Positions 45,601-55,593 are shown, counted from the first letter of the stretch. The stretch: DNA of 60,000 nt from Cristatella mucedo (GCA_009760855.2 WPIO01000003.1:3036001-3096000), one strand, 5' to 3'. Numbers and translations are program-made. Notes: generated from the letters alone by a model not told the origin.

Positions 45601-48600
45601 TCGTGAGCATCGCAGTTGCCACATCACACCACTTCTCGCCGACCTGCACTGGCTACCAGTCAAGCAACGGATTGACTTCAAGGTTTTGTCGCTCACTTTT
45701 AGGTCACTTCATTCTTTGGCTCCAGCCTATCTCTCAGATCTACTCCTGCACCAGACCAAGCATCGTACCACCCGCTTTTCGGAATCCAGCAGTTTACCAA
45801 TACTTCGTACAAACCTCAAATCCTTTGAAGACCGTGCATTTAGTTCGCATGCTCTTTAAGCCTGGAACTCACTCCTGACTTGCTTCACAACATCCCCTGA
45901 CTTGACCACATTTAAAAAGAACTTAAAAACTTACCTATTTAGAACAGCATTTAGTGGGTCCCTGTGATTTGTCCTTTATGTGCTTATGGGTGCTGACACT
46001 GTGCATGCTGCCACTAACCACATTTGCATGCTGACTCTGTGCATGTCATCCCTAACCATGTTATTCATGTTGTTTATCAAGTATGATATTACCCACCATT
46101 CAATCGCATTTCCCTTTGCAGTAAATATAAAGCACCTAGAAAGAGATTGAGTTCTCTGAGGGTGCTTTATCAAGTGCCTTATTGTTATTATTATTATTAT
46201 TCTAAAAGACCTTGTATTTGATCTGTTTATGAATTGTTGTGTGCATATGCTGCATTATTATTTTAGAATACGTTTACTTCCCCAAGCTGTACATGTGGCG
46301 TAGCTGTCATTTTGTAAGCATAGTGCTGCTATTAGAATAGATAATATACCTGTAGGCATATATCTGGTTTTAATTCGTTGCTTCTTTTTGCTGGTATATT
46401 TATTTAGGGTATCAGTGGTACGAATTGTGAAATGTCTGGGATGAACCGGCCAACACTATTACCTTTTTCCCCATCCCTCAAGAATCAGACTTCTGCTTGC
46501 TATGTCGGATGGCTTGGTCTTATTCTGTTTCTGTGCATTTCTTCCACTTTTGCATGATACCACCACATGCACGAACAAGCTGTCACGTTGTCACCGTGCT
46601 GCCTAATCGGTAGACCGCTTGGCCAGCCAGACAGCTGTCATTTATAATAATTCGGTACACTTTCTACTAATCTGTAGGGACACATGACTGAATGCGATCT
46701 TGCTTCAACTAATTGCCAAAATTGTCAACTTGTGCTTACAAGACAGCAGGTATGTACCAGAAAGCAGGCAAAATTAATTATGCGACTATAGCTCGTCCTA
46801 CTTTGAAGCATAATGTGCATGTACACGAAATCCATATTTGAGTAGACAATTGGCGAAGGTTTGGCAAAAGTGACAAGTTGGCATTTGGAAGGTGCAGCTG
46901 AGAATACTATAATCGTGCTATGAACAAGCTAATGTCACCTTTATTGGTCTCCATATGCTCCCCTGCATGGCCATTGTTTAGTGTCTTCTCACTGAACATG
47001 TGGTCTGTTTATTTTTACTTCGTTCAGTGTACTGCACGTGAGAAAATACATGAAATCTAATGAAGGTTTTTGTCTACTGTTTCTGAAGAAAGTGCTTGTT
47101 AGTGTCGGTTGAATCGTGTTACTTCAGAATGTGTGAGTTCAAGCATTAGGTAGTGGGTCTACCCGTCTGCAGATGCAGCTTACTTTGCAATTACTCGCAA
47201 ACAACGTGTTAGCTATATTAGCCTGGCCAGCCCTTTTTTCAGGTGGCTGCAGTCATTGGTGCTGCATTGGCTGGTGCGCTCGAGGGTGCTCAGCGAAGCA
47301 TGCACAGCCTGCGGCGAGCCACTGCCTTAGTGCTAGACTCGGGTTTCTTGCATTTCTCGGGTTTCAGCTCGTTGAAATTCAATGTCCATGTCATGTTCCG
47401 CTGAGCTTAGAGCTAGATGCCCTGCGACGCAAGGGTATTGGCCCTTGCGGTCCCAGCTCGTCCCTGCCTGGCCTAGAGCCTAGCTAAGAGCATCTTTTTT
47501 GTCACTGGGGATCTGGTTCCAGCGGGGCTCCATGGCCTCTGACCAGCTTCTAAAGAAGCTGCTGCAGAGGTTCTAGCCTGAGCTGCCAAGCAGCCTCTCC
47601 CCATCATCGGAATCGTTCCTCGTTGTTGCCCTCTCGCTCCTCACGACTGGCACCATCCGGAAGCTGCCGGATGCCGCCGGCTGATCGTTGATGAGTGCTT
47701 GCAGCGCTGCCTGCCGTGCCATACTTGGGTATATTACCGGTCCTCGACGCTGGCCTTGGCCAGCCAGCCAGGAGTCACCAGTCGATCAGTGCCGCGAGTG
47801 GATTCAGTGCCGTCGTTGCATCATACTTCGCATCGTGCTGGCAGTTGGATGCGTTGCTTGCCAATCGATAGACAGCTCGCCATAACGAACCGCTGCTCAC
47901 TTTTCCTGTGCTGTCTCTAGTGCACGGGCACGTGACTGGCCCAGACAGTGATACCACGAGATCCGAGCAAGAATGTCCAGCCGTGGATGAGGGATTCAAT
48001 CTTTTCCTTTTCTTTCTCCGTCGCACTCGTTTGGTAGCTGTGCTTTCGAGGGCATCCAATTGTTAAGTGCTGTTGGTTTTATTGTTGATGCCGACGCTGT
48101 CTGCACGGCAAGTCCTAGCTCAGCAGCCCGGAAGGCATGGACTGATGAGTCTTGCCTACGGGGGAGGGAGGCAGCCACCCCACTTTCTGCGAAATGCAGT
48201 GGCCGTGCTTGTCGACTGGATTTAGCCAAACGAAAAAGCTACCTCTGCTGGTGCGAGCCTGGGCCTGCGGTAGTTCGCTCTAAAATGTGTGGTTAGCTCT
48301 AAAAATGGCCCGTCCAAAAATCATCCCTGTGCATCAGGCAGCCATCTGCCGACACAGCCTGGCCTGCCTGTTCGTCGCTCTTAGCTTTCTCGTGTCCTTG
48401 CTCCGCCATGCTGTTTGCCTGCATCTGCTCCAAATGATGCGTGGATACTGCTCTTACAGATAAACAGGCACTTGCAGACTGATTGCCCGAAGGCTCTCGT
48501 CAAGTGCCTGTTCCATCGGTTCGGCTGTGAGGAGCTGGTGAGTCGGCTGCTAATCTCTGGCCCATGCCTTCCCTCCCTCCCTCCCTCCCTCCCTCTCTCC

Positions 48601-50614
48601 TTCCCTTCCTCGCTCTCTCTACCTCCCTCTTTCCCTCTCTCCTTCCCTCCCTTCCTCTTTCCCTCTCTCCTTCCCTCCCTCCCTCTCTTCCTCCCTCTTT
48701 CCCTCTCTCCCTCCCTCTCTCCCACCCTCTTTCCCTCTCTCCTTCCCTCCCTCCCTCTCTTCCTCCCTCTTTCCCTCTCTCCCTCCCTCTCTCCCACCCT
48801 CTTTCCCTCTCTCCCTCCCTCTTTCCCTCTCTACTTCCCTCTCTCCCTCCCTCTTTCCCTCTCTCCTTCCCTCCCTCACTCTCTTCTTCTCTCCCTCTTT
48901 CCCTCTCTCCCTCCCTCTTTCCCTCTCTCCTTCTCTCCCTCCTTTCCTCTCTCCCTCCCTCTTTCCCTCTCTCCTTCTCTCCCTCCCTCCCTCTTTCCCT
49001 CTCTCTGTCTCCCGTTCTTGCCCCTTCTAACCTTGTCTGCACCCTCCCTTTTTCACGGCGCTCCCTTCTACATTTCCTTCTCTATTTTACATTCCCATTC
49101 TTCCCCTTGTCCTCTCCATCCTCTCTTTTCATTTACTTCCCCTGTTTACATTCCCTCCCCTTTTCTATCCCTTAATATCCCCTTCCTCTCCGCCTTCTCC
49201 CCGAAGTCGATCTGTTGGGGATGCGCACTGGCCTCTAGCTCTCCACTTGAGTATCTTTGTGTGCGCTTTGACGTACTCCCCGGTGGATGCATTGCTGCAG
49301 CTCCCACGGACGGACATACAGCAGCACAACGTGCAACAGACACAACTGCACTTGCGGCTTCTCGCGCTCACCATGGACAGCATAATCCGCGCCAACCCCG
49401 AGCTGCAGTCGATCGGCAGTCACGACAGCAGCGCGCTGTCTTCATGGTTGGTCGGCGAGACGGCCTTGCCAGAGGTCTACGTCAGCAGCAGCAGCAACGG
49501 AGACGATGCCACCATCGTTGGCAGCCACCGTGCTGACTCTGTGCAGCAGCCGTTGAACTTGCTCATTCCGCCACCCGAGCAGAGGCTTGCGCATGTTCAG
49601 CCGATGGTCACGCCCGGCTCCACCAAGGCCGACGACCACTCAGTGGCCGAAGCCATGCGTCGGCGCTTCCAGCACACCGAGGCCGTGGCCAGCTCGTGCT
49701 CGCTCAGCGACTGCGATGATGCGCTGCCTCCATCCATTAGCAGCTCACAGCCTTCGCAGAAGCACTCCTCACAGCTGCCCCGGCCTTTGATATCTGCCAC
49801 CATGTCTTACGCCGGCTCATTTGACGACAAAAGTGGCTACGGGAAAGGTGGTGGCGATGGCCTGGGGCTGTGCGATGGTGGCAGCGACTCGGACCTGAAG
49901 AAAGAGAAATACGTGGGCAGTGGCGAGTGCAGCGGCGGGCTGTCGGCAGCAGATGCATCACTGCAGAGCGCCAGTGAGGCGCACCGCATACGCGAGCTGG
50001 AGAGAGAAAGCGCAATGCAGCGGCAGTACGTGTTTGAGATGAAGGCCAAGCTAAGCGCTTCGGAGAAACTGCTGCAGGGGACGCAGACGCAGCTTGCCGA
50101 CCTCGAGGGCCGCCTGTGCGGTGGCACATACGTTTGGAAGCTTCGTGGCTATGCCAAGCTGCGTGTGCCGTCAGGCGGCTCTGCCTCTGCGGCGGCGATG
50201 GCTGGCGCTGCCAGCCCGGGCATCTTGCACAGCCCTGGCTTCTACACGAGCTTCTATGGCTACAAGTTCTGCATGCGAGTCAACGTCAACGGCATGGACG
50301 GCGGGCAGGGCACGCACCTGTCGCTCTTCGTGCACCTCATGCAGAGCGACAACGACGACCTGCTGACATGGCCGTTCCAGGGCAAGATCACGCTCACCGT
50401 TCTTGACCAGAGCGAGGCGCCGGGCACGACGCGAAACCACATCACCGAGACACTGTTGGCCAAGCCGAGCCTGGCCGCGTTTCAGCGTCCGACGGCGTTG
50501 CGCAACCACAAGGGCTTTGGCTACCTGGAGTTTGCTCCGTTCAGCTACCTGGAGAATGCGCCCTTTGTCAAGAACGATACACTGCTCATACGAGCAGACG
50601 TGAAGCCGTCGTGA
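39484..50614 (+). CDS. TRAF6: TRAF6-like E3 ubiquitin ligase, six coding exons
   Basis: Exons 39484-39665, 41535-41697, 43435-43596, 46678-46749, 48460-48537 and 49301-50614 join in frame into about 656 residues. In known TRAF6 proteins the RING works with Ubc13/Uev1A to build K63-linked ubiquitin chains. These link MyD88/IRAK (Toll and IL-1 receptors) and some TNF receptors to TAK1 and NF-kB in the cytoplasm. Visible domains: a RING at 32-72, five TRAF zinc fingers at about 98-236, a Ser-rich linker at 240-440, a coiled coil at 445-492 and a MATH/TRAF-C domain at 493-655. The MATH domain keeps TRAF6 hallmarks: HSPGFYTS, CMR (Arg392 in human), WPFQGKITLTVLDQSEAP, and KGFGY. Human TRAF6 has 522 residues; the excess lies in the linker. 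The ATG at 39484 (AGCATGG) has better context than the one at 39466, and a stop precedes 39466. All introns after the first are phase 0. Confidence 0.93.
41535..41697 (+). CDS. TRAF6: TRAF6-like exon 2: RING end and first half of zinc finger 1
   Basis: It completes R61 and encodes residues 62-115. It holds the last RING ligands (KKCPNCNELL, C69 and C72), then VYPDNFTKREILSLL, which closely matches human LFPDNFAKREILSLM, and the first pair of zinc-finger cysteines (C98, C105). The acceptor is GCTCAG and the donor GTTAGC. Open frames running past both ends are not coding. Confidence 0.9.
42156..42245 (-). mobile_element. SINE family B, 3' part only (TRAF6 intron 2)
   Basis: ACTAGCTGATTTAACAGCCT, TTGTATAGTGACAGAAGAGC and CTATCACCACTGCTTGCAGT match the tail of the copy at 26995-27165. 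The tRNA-like head is missing. Confidence 0.8.
42602..43205 (-). mobile_element. Decayed L2-type LINE, C-terminal region (TRAF6 intron 2)
   Basis: A 199-codon frame is open on the minus strand. Its segments ACLDMDTTARLVREFVIS, FCNSLLADIPAC and LQ-like CSQLVQNTKQPGLS match the ACLDKDTTSKLVHAFVTS, FCNSLLTGLPAC and LQLVQNSAARLV blocks of the family. Shifts break the rest. It is inserted opposite to the host gene. Confidence 0.8.
43435..43596 (+). CDS. TRAF6: TRAF6-like exon 3: zinc fingers 1-3
   Basis: It encodes residues 116-169 (54 codons, phase 0-0). H117 and C121 complete finger 1; C128, C132, H144 and C149 form finger 2; C156 and C159 begin finger 3. The acceptor is CTCGTTACAG and the donor GTGACC. 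Spacing of ligands follows the TRAF-type finger pattern. Confidence 0.9.
44105..44875 (+). mobile_element. Decayed L2-type LINE with tail (TRAF6 intron 3)
   Basis: Starts near FLELNDDETNLLVLGKP (family: FLKLNDDKTNLLVMGKP). It runs, with shifts and internal losses, through the C-terminal block and the 3' UTR to the tail CTAGAAAGTGATTGAGTTCTC and (ATT)n. Confidence 0.85.
44930..45465 (+). mobile_element. L2-type LINE 3' end split by a SINE (TRAF6 intron 3)
   Basis: The C-terminal block (GGAGACCGTTCGTAGTTGG.., GAACTCACTGCC) and early UTR lie at 44990-45225. The tail (CAGCATATGTCAAGTGGCTA, GAAAAACTTAGTTCTCA) resumes at 45400-45465. The SINE at 45226-45364 interrupts them. Confidence 0.75.
45226..45364 (-). 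mobile_element. SINE family A, full head, nested in LINE
   Basis: Complement of GAGCTGGTTTGGTCTAGCAA (A box region), then GGCTCGAGCCCCGTGGCATA (B box region), GCCTGAATAGAGATTAAGC and GGTGCTGTACAAATAAATT. It is diverged from the copy at 33167-33362 and lies in the same orientation. Confidence 0.8.
45480..46200 (+). mobile_element. L2-type LINE 3' portion (TRAF6 intron 3)
   Basis: Encodes NSAARLVCREHRSCHITP, LLADLHWLPVKQRIDFKVL and DRAFSSHAL with few shifts. The 3' UTR follows, ending GCACCTAGAAAGAGATTGAG, TTCTCTGAGGGTGC and (ATT)n at 46200. Confidence 0.92.
46201..46677. other. TRAF6 intron 3, 3' end: nothing recognised
   Basis: AT-rich sequence with no element or ORF visible. It leads to the acceptor of exon 4. 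Confidence 0.6.
46678..46749 (+). CDS. TRAF6: TRAF6-like exon 4: 24-codon zinc finger exon
   Basis: This short exon (phase 0-0) was found because joining exon 3 directly to exon 5 leaves half of two zinc fingers missing. It supplies GHMTEC (H171, C175 of finger 3) and CQNC (C182, C185 of finger 4), in the place where human TRAF6 has IHDQNC and CEYC. The acceptor is AATCTGTAG and the donor GTATGT. Confidence 0.88.
48460..48537 (+). CDS. TRAF6: TRAF6-like exon 5: zinc fingers 4-5
   Basis: It encodes residues 194-219 (26 codons, phase 0-0): H197 and C202 end finger 4, and KCLFHRFGCEEL (C209, C216) begins finger 5, aligning with human PCTFSTFGCHEKM. The acceptor is GCTCTTACAG and the donor GTGAGT. 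A polypyrimidine array begins only about 30 bases past the donor. Confidence 0.9.
48567..49011. repeat. Polypyrimidine array in TRAF6 intron 5
   Basis: About 445 bases of almost pure C/T on the plus strand are built from CCCTCTTTCCCTCTCT-like 16-mers and (CCCT)n runs. The following 190 bases remain C/T-rich. Several frames on both strands are open through it only because the repeat has no stops. Confidence 0.95.
49301..50614 (+). CDS. TRAF6: TRAF6-like exon 6: finger 5 end, linker, coiled coil, MATH domain
   Basis: It encodes residues 220-656 and ends at TGA 50612-50614. The start (LPRTDIQQHNVQQTQLHLRLL) parallels human [21 protein letters not shown]. The acceptor CATTGCTGCAG at 49300 has a poor pyrimidine tract, and the frame is also open upstream to 49247, so a few extra residues are possible. 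Residues 250-440 are Ser/Gly/Asp-rich, with a KGGGDGLGLCDGGSDSD stretch. A heptad-like helix (RIRELERESAMQRQYVFEM) precedes the MATH fold. The MATH domain carries a small Ala/Gly insertion (GGSASAAAMAGAAS) before HSPGFY. GC at third positions is much higher than in the flanks. Confidence 0.92.
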   Translation, partial: LPRTDIQQHNVQQTQLHLRLLALTMDSIIRANPELQSIGSHDSSALSSWLVGETALPEVYVSSSSNGDDATIVGSHRADSVQQPLNLLIPPPEQRLAHVQPMVTPGSTKADDHSVAEAMRRRFQHTEAVASSCSLSDCDDALPPSISSSQPSQKHSSQLPRPLISATMSYAGSFDDKSGYGKGGGDGLGLCDGGSDSDLKKEKYVGSGECSGGLSAADASLQSASEAHRIRELERESAMQRQYVFEMKAKLSASEKLLQGTQTQLADLEGRLCGGTYVWKLRGYAKLRVPSGGSASAAAMAGAASPGILHSPGFYTSFYGYKFCMRVNVNGMDGGQGTHLSLFVHLMQSDNDDLLTWPFQGKITLTVLDQSEAPGTTRNHITETLLAKPSLAAFQRPTALRNHKGFGYLEFAPFSYLENAPFVKNDTLLIRADVKPS

Positions 50615-51901
50615 AGGCTGTTTCAGGCTTGATGCAGGCTAAGGCGACGACGTGAGCTCGTCGGTGTTAGGCCGTTGGCAGCAGTACCCTTCAGAATGCC
50701 ACCATTCTGGGCTTAGCATTGCAGATATCAGGCCGGCACGTGGCCGTGCAGCGTAGACACCCCCACGTGGCTCCAAGGCTCTGCTAGAGGGTGCTGCTCG
50801 CCAGGGCGACGGCGTTTGGCTTCCGGGCTCCATCGCAGCCTTTGCACAATCCTGACTGCGATCACGGGCGACCGAGTAGGTGGTGCAGCTCGGCTTAAGA
50901 GAGCATTTCCTACCAGTATTTCCACCAGCGAGGCTGGCAAGGCATTGCTTTTTTGTAGCACCTTCTGGATTACCAGTGTACGTGGCATTTGTAGCTGGGT
51001 TCGGGCTGATTCGCTCGGTCGACTCTCGGCGGCACCTAGGAGATTGAGATTGAAACTGTGCAGCCAGCAGAGCGAAAGCCGTCGGCCGAAGCCCTGCTGG
51101 CTCCTGCCGGCACTGCAGTCTGCTGCTTACAGCAGCTTGCCTTTTGCTCGACGTCAGGACCAGTGCTTGTGGCTCCTTGGATTAAATGGCTGCGGCTCGC
51201 ACGTTTTCTTTCTCAATCGGTATCTTTTGGTGGGAGCACGACTGGCCGGGAAAGGGATGGGTGCAATCTTTAAAACTTGGGGCCCCAAGCTGCCATCTGA
51301 CTGGGCATCGCATTGCAAGCTGGCACCAGCCTTGGAGTTTCAGCCGTACTCGGTTCGCCTTTTTGAAACGATGTGTTACTACGTTGCGACTCCCACTGGC
51401 TGTGCTGGTGGTTTGCATGCTTTGCTCTTGACTAAGATATAAAACTAAATTGCAGCATCCTAGCCCGACCTGAGAAAAACCTAGCTACCAACCCTCGTGT
51501 ATTGGCAAGCTATCCTTATTTCCCCTTCCCAGATGAGGTAGAAAATAATAATAATGCAATTGCTAAAAATTGTGTACAGCACTTTTAAACCATATCTGTC
51601 TATGGGCATGTGGCATATTATGGAATAGGTTCCTAACAACAATGGCGAGTCGTGTGTATAGCACCTTTAAAGAACCAAGTCCTGATTCACTTGCTATTCA
51701 GCATGCTGCAAGGAAAGCATTAACAAGACTAGATACCACGCAAGGTAGCATCTTCAGAAAAGCACTCAAAAGGTAACAAGTATAAAGCCCTTAGACCAGT
51801 ATGGAAAATCACACAAGAAGCCTCTGAAAAAGTGTTTGTGATCCTTGTATCCCGGTCTAGTACTATGCATTGAATCATGCTCAAGTAAGCAAGCAGGAAC
51901 A
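50615..51901 (+). other. 3' flank/UTR of the TRAF6-like gene
   Basis: GC-rich up to about 51440, consistent with transcribed 3' UTR, then AT-rich. ATTAAA at 51182 is a possible weak polyadenylation signal. No clear AATAAA was seen before 51550. A 208-codon open frame at 50816-51442 has no ATG-led homology or motif and is not called as a gene. Confidence 0.4.
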
Positions 51902-51968
51902 AGCCCCGAGGCATGTGTGAAGCGCCTGAATAGAGATTAAGTTCTCTTGGGGCGCTATGTAAATGAAT

Positions 51969-52048
<80 letters not shown>
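51902..52048 (+). mobile_element. SINE family A, headless 3' end with (TA)n tail
   Basis: AAGCCCCGAGGCATGTGTGA, AGCGCCTGAATAGAGATTAA, GTTCTCTTGGGGCGC and ATGTAAATGAATTATAT match the family A 3' end. An 80-base TA array with CATA interruptions follows (51968-52048), the same arrangement as at 33167-33240. Confidence 0.8.
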
Positions 52049-52049
<1 letters not shown>

Positions 52050-52117
52050 CAAGGCAAGTGCATGGGGAAAGCAAGGAAAGCTCTGCAGAAAAGTGTTTGG
52101 AACAGTCGAGCCTCCTG

Positions 52118-52241
<124 letters not shown>

Positions 52242-52686
52242 TAGCTTCGACACTATCAGATTCGTTTCTCTGAAAGGGAATGAGGACGGTGGGCTGTTCG
52301 CCGGCGATTGACTGGACAGGACGAGACAGTGCTAGGAGGATTCGGCTGACGCCACCGTATAGGTCGAATCGCGCCTGAGCTCGCATTTTGCGAGCTTGTT
52401 AGCGAATCAGGAGGAAGGTGTCTCGGCTCTAGAATACAGGGTTTTGTTGGTGTTGGTTTCCAAGGGCAAAATATAGCTAAAAAATAGACATTTAAAGTAG
52501 TGAGCTTTAATAAGGAACAGAGCGCCAATCAGTAGCTCCAGAGAGCTGGTCTCAGTCTTAGGGCGGCCGACCTGATATACTATGTCTATATGGTACGCCG
52601 AGGTGGGCCCACTTCTGGTTAGTAGCAGCAGCACTCCAACGGGTGGGCTAAATAGCCATCGCACTAGGTTGGCGCGTTCGGGCAAA

Positions 52687-52860
52687 GCCCAAATAATAAT
52701 AATAATAATATTGCACTCAATAAAGCGCCCTCGGAGAACTCAATCTCTTTCTAGGCGCGTTACATTTGCTCCAGAGGGTAACTTGATTGAATGGTGAGTA
52801 ATATCATACTTGATAAACAACATAAATAACATGGTTGGGGGTGACGTGCACAGGGTCACT
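52687..52860 (-). mobile_element. L2-type LINE 3' UTR and tail, inverted
   Basis: Begins AATAATAATAATAATATTGC and then the complement of the tail (CGCCCTCGGAGAACTCAATC, CTTTCTAGGCGCGTTAC). The UTR string AACATGGTTGGGGGTGACGT follows and stops abruptly at about 52860. Confidence 0.88.
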
Positions 52861-53430
52861 TTTTTCTCTTAAGGGGCTGAAAAATCAATCTTATCCTAAT
52901 CCTAATCTAATCCTCCGGCAAGCAGTAGTGGAGTTTGCTTTTATGAACTACTACAATCTTTTTAATGACACTAATGAGCTTCACCGACTCTTTAGAGGTA
53001 CCAGAGCTACTGGGTAGCTCACTTTGACGCAAATCTTCATAGTCTGCCTTCAGATGGCGCCACATGCACTGACTGATTCTAAATTATAATTTTGCGCAGA
53101 TAGTTTCACGGCTAAAATTTCAAGTAGGTCGCTGGCAGAGTAACCCCAGGTGAAGATCTAGCTAGATATTTTTTGAAACCAGCTCTGCAGGATGAAAAAA
53201 TATAACCTACAGATAAACACAGGAGCAAATTAGTCACGGATGTTAAAATTTAGCCAGACCGTTCATGGTTGCTCCAGAATGAAGACGCGGTCGTGCGAAG
53301 CAGGCGGTCTCAACCGAGCCTTTAGCCACCAACGTAGGCATCTAGAAGGTGGCTCCCGTAATTCTAGATAGAGTGCTATCAAGCATGATAGTGTAATTTA
53401 ATTTCGTGAAATTATTGAATGTTAGGTGGT

Positions 53431-55540
53431 AATAATAATAATAATAATAATAATATTGCACTTGATAAAGCGCCCTCAGAGAACTTAATCTCTTTCTAGG
53501 CGCTTTACATTTGCTGCAAAGTGATACGCAATAGAATAGTAAGTAAAATCATGCTTGAAAAACAAACAAAATGAATAACATGGTTAGGGGTGACATGCAC
53601 TGGGTCAGCATGCAAATGTGGTTAGTGGCAGCATGAACAGTGTCAGCACGCATAAGCACATCGAGGACGAATCACAAGGACCCACTAAATGCTGTCCTAA
53701 ATAGGAATGTTTTTAAGTTTCTTTTAAATGTGGTCAGGTCAGGGGATGTTCTGATGCAGGTCGGGAGGGAGTTCCAGGCTGTGGGAGCATACGAGCTAAA
53801 TGCACGGTCTCCAAAGGATTTAAGGTTTGTACGAGGTATTTCTAGACTGTTGGATTCCGAAAAGCGAGTGGTACGATGCTTTGCCTGATGGGGTAGTATC
53901 TCTGAAAGATAGGCTGGAGCCATAGAATGAAGAGACCTAAAAGTGAGCGACAAAACCTTGAAGTCAATCCGTTGCTTGACTGGTAACCAGTGCAGGTCGG
54001 CGAGAAGTGGAGTAATGTGGCAACTGCGACGCTCACGGCAGACAAGCCTAGCTGCAGAGTTTTGCACCAGCTGCAATCGCCTGATCGCACATGCTGGTAG
54101 GCCAGTAAGCAGTGAGTTGCAGAAGTCGAGACGAGATGTCACGAATGCATGGACCAACTTGGACGTGGTATCCTTATCTAAACAAGCCCTAATTTTAGCA
54201 ATGTTATGAAGCTGAAAATAGGCTGATTTGACTGTGGAGCTGATGTGGTCGTCTAACGAGAGGTCGCTTTGGAATATGACACCTAGATTTCGAGCTGATG
54301 CAACTGGAGATATGCTGGCAGAGCCAATTTTGAAAGTCAGCCTTTCCAATTTCTGAATAACACTAGGTTTGCCCATAACTAGTAAGTTAGTTTTATCATC
54401 GTTTAGTTTTAGAAAATTTGCTGCCATCCATGATCGGATGTCATCAATGCATGCAGCAAGTGAGTTGAGAGAATTTGAGGTGCTCGAAGGCTGGGAGGGA
54501 TCAAAGCAAAGGTACAACTGAGTGTCATCCGCATAGAAGTGAAAGCCTAGATTGTGCTTGGCAATCACATCAGCGAGAGGGAGAGTATAGACGGTGAAAA
54601 GGACCGGACCTAGCACAGAGCCCTGAGGTACTCCATATTTTAGAGGTACTTCAGATGATCTTTGTCCATTCACATCAACACTCTGGAGTCTCCCACTGAG
54701 ATAGGACCTGAACCACTGCAGAGCAGTGCCAGTGATGCCCAGGCGAGATGAGAGGCGCTCTAGAAGTACTTTGTGATCGATGGTATCAAAAGCTGCCGAA
54801 AGATCGAGCAAAACAAGAAGAGACACTCTACCCATGTCTGCATTCCTAAGTAGGTCGTTGTATACCCGAAGCAATGCTGACTCTGTGGAGTGATTAGCTC
54901 TAAAGCCAGACTGGAACTTACTAGCAAGGTGTGAGGTTTCGATATACGAGTTCAGCTGGTCTGCCGCGACCCGTTCCAGTGTCTTTGATAGGAATGGTAG
55001 AAGGGAGACTGGGCGGTAGTTGCTTAAGTTCTCTTGGTCTAGTGTAGCTTTCTTGAGAAGTGGCCTGACTACAGCTTTTTTTGAAAGGTGCTGGGACCTG
55101 ACCTGAGGCTAATGACATATTAATGATGTTGGTTATGCATGGCAGCAGCAGATCAATGCAACGTAGGAGCAGGACAGTGGGAATAGGGTCCAGTGGACTT
55201 GTTGTCTTCTTTGATTGAGATACGAGCTTTAGGACTATGTCACTGGTGACCTGTTTAAATGCAGACATTGAGGCGCAGCCAGGAACCGAGGAACAGCATT
55301 CTAGTGGGAAGGTTGTCGTCGCAGGGATGGATTCCCTGATTTTGTCTATCTTCTGCACAAAGAATCGAGAGAAGCGATCGGCTAGATCATCACAAGGATC
55401 ATCAGGTAAGGAGCTAACCTGGGAACGGTTGAGGAGATGGTTTATTGTCGACATCAGCATTTTTGGATTGTGCATCTGTGGTAAATCGATTATTTTTTAG
55501 GCGGGTGACAAGGGTTACTACAATACGTTCGGTGTTGACT
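53431..55540 (-). mobile_element. L2/CR1-type LINE, long near-intact copy
   Basis: On the minus strand an ORF2 piece (55475-54921) leads through SQSKKTTSPLDPIPT into a reverse transcriptase of 400 codons (54874-53672). That piece has LLVLLDLSAAFDTIDH (motif A), YGVPQGSVLGPVLF (motif B) and FYADDTQLYLCF (catalytic aspartates), followed by the C-terminal domain ending TAWNSLP..FLFRTAFSGSL. The 3' UTR and inverted tail end in (AAT)n at 53431-53455. A run of seven Ts at 55076-55082 (seven As in coding sense, six expected) shifts the frame between the two pieces. No endonuclease domain is present upstream, so the copy is 5' truncated. It is the best reference for the family in this window and has lost activity. 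Confidence 0.95.
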
Positions 55541-55593
55541 TCCTAGTGGCAATCAATACTTACTCAAAGACTACTGCATTTCTTTTCCTGTCT

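Noticed and set aside
47173-48296. Intronic open frames upstream of TRAF6-like exon 5
   Set aside because: There is no zinc-finger or other motif; the required missing fingers are supplied by the exon at 46678-46749.
48381-49175. Several long frames of Pro/Leu/Ser or Arg/Glu/Gly repeats on both strands
   Set aside because: They run through the polypyrimidine array, which lacks stop codons; only 48460-48537 and 49301 onward are coding.
50816-51442. 208-codon open frame downstream of the TRAF6-like stop
   Set aside because: It starts at a non-ATG codon, has no domain or low-complexity bias suggesting function, and lies in GC-rich probable 3' UTR where several frames are open.
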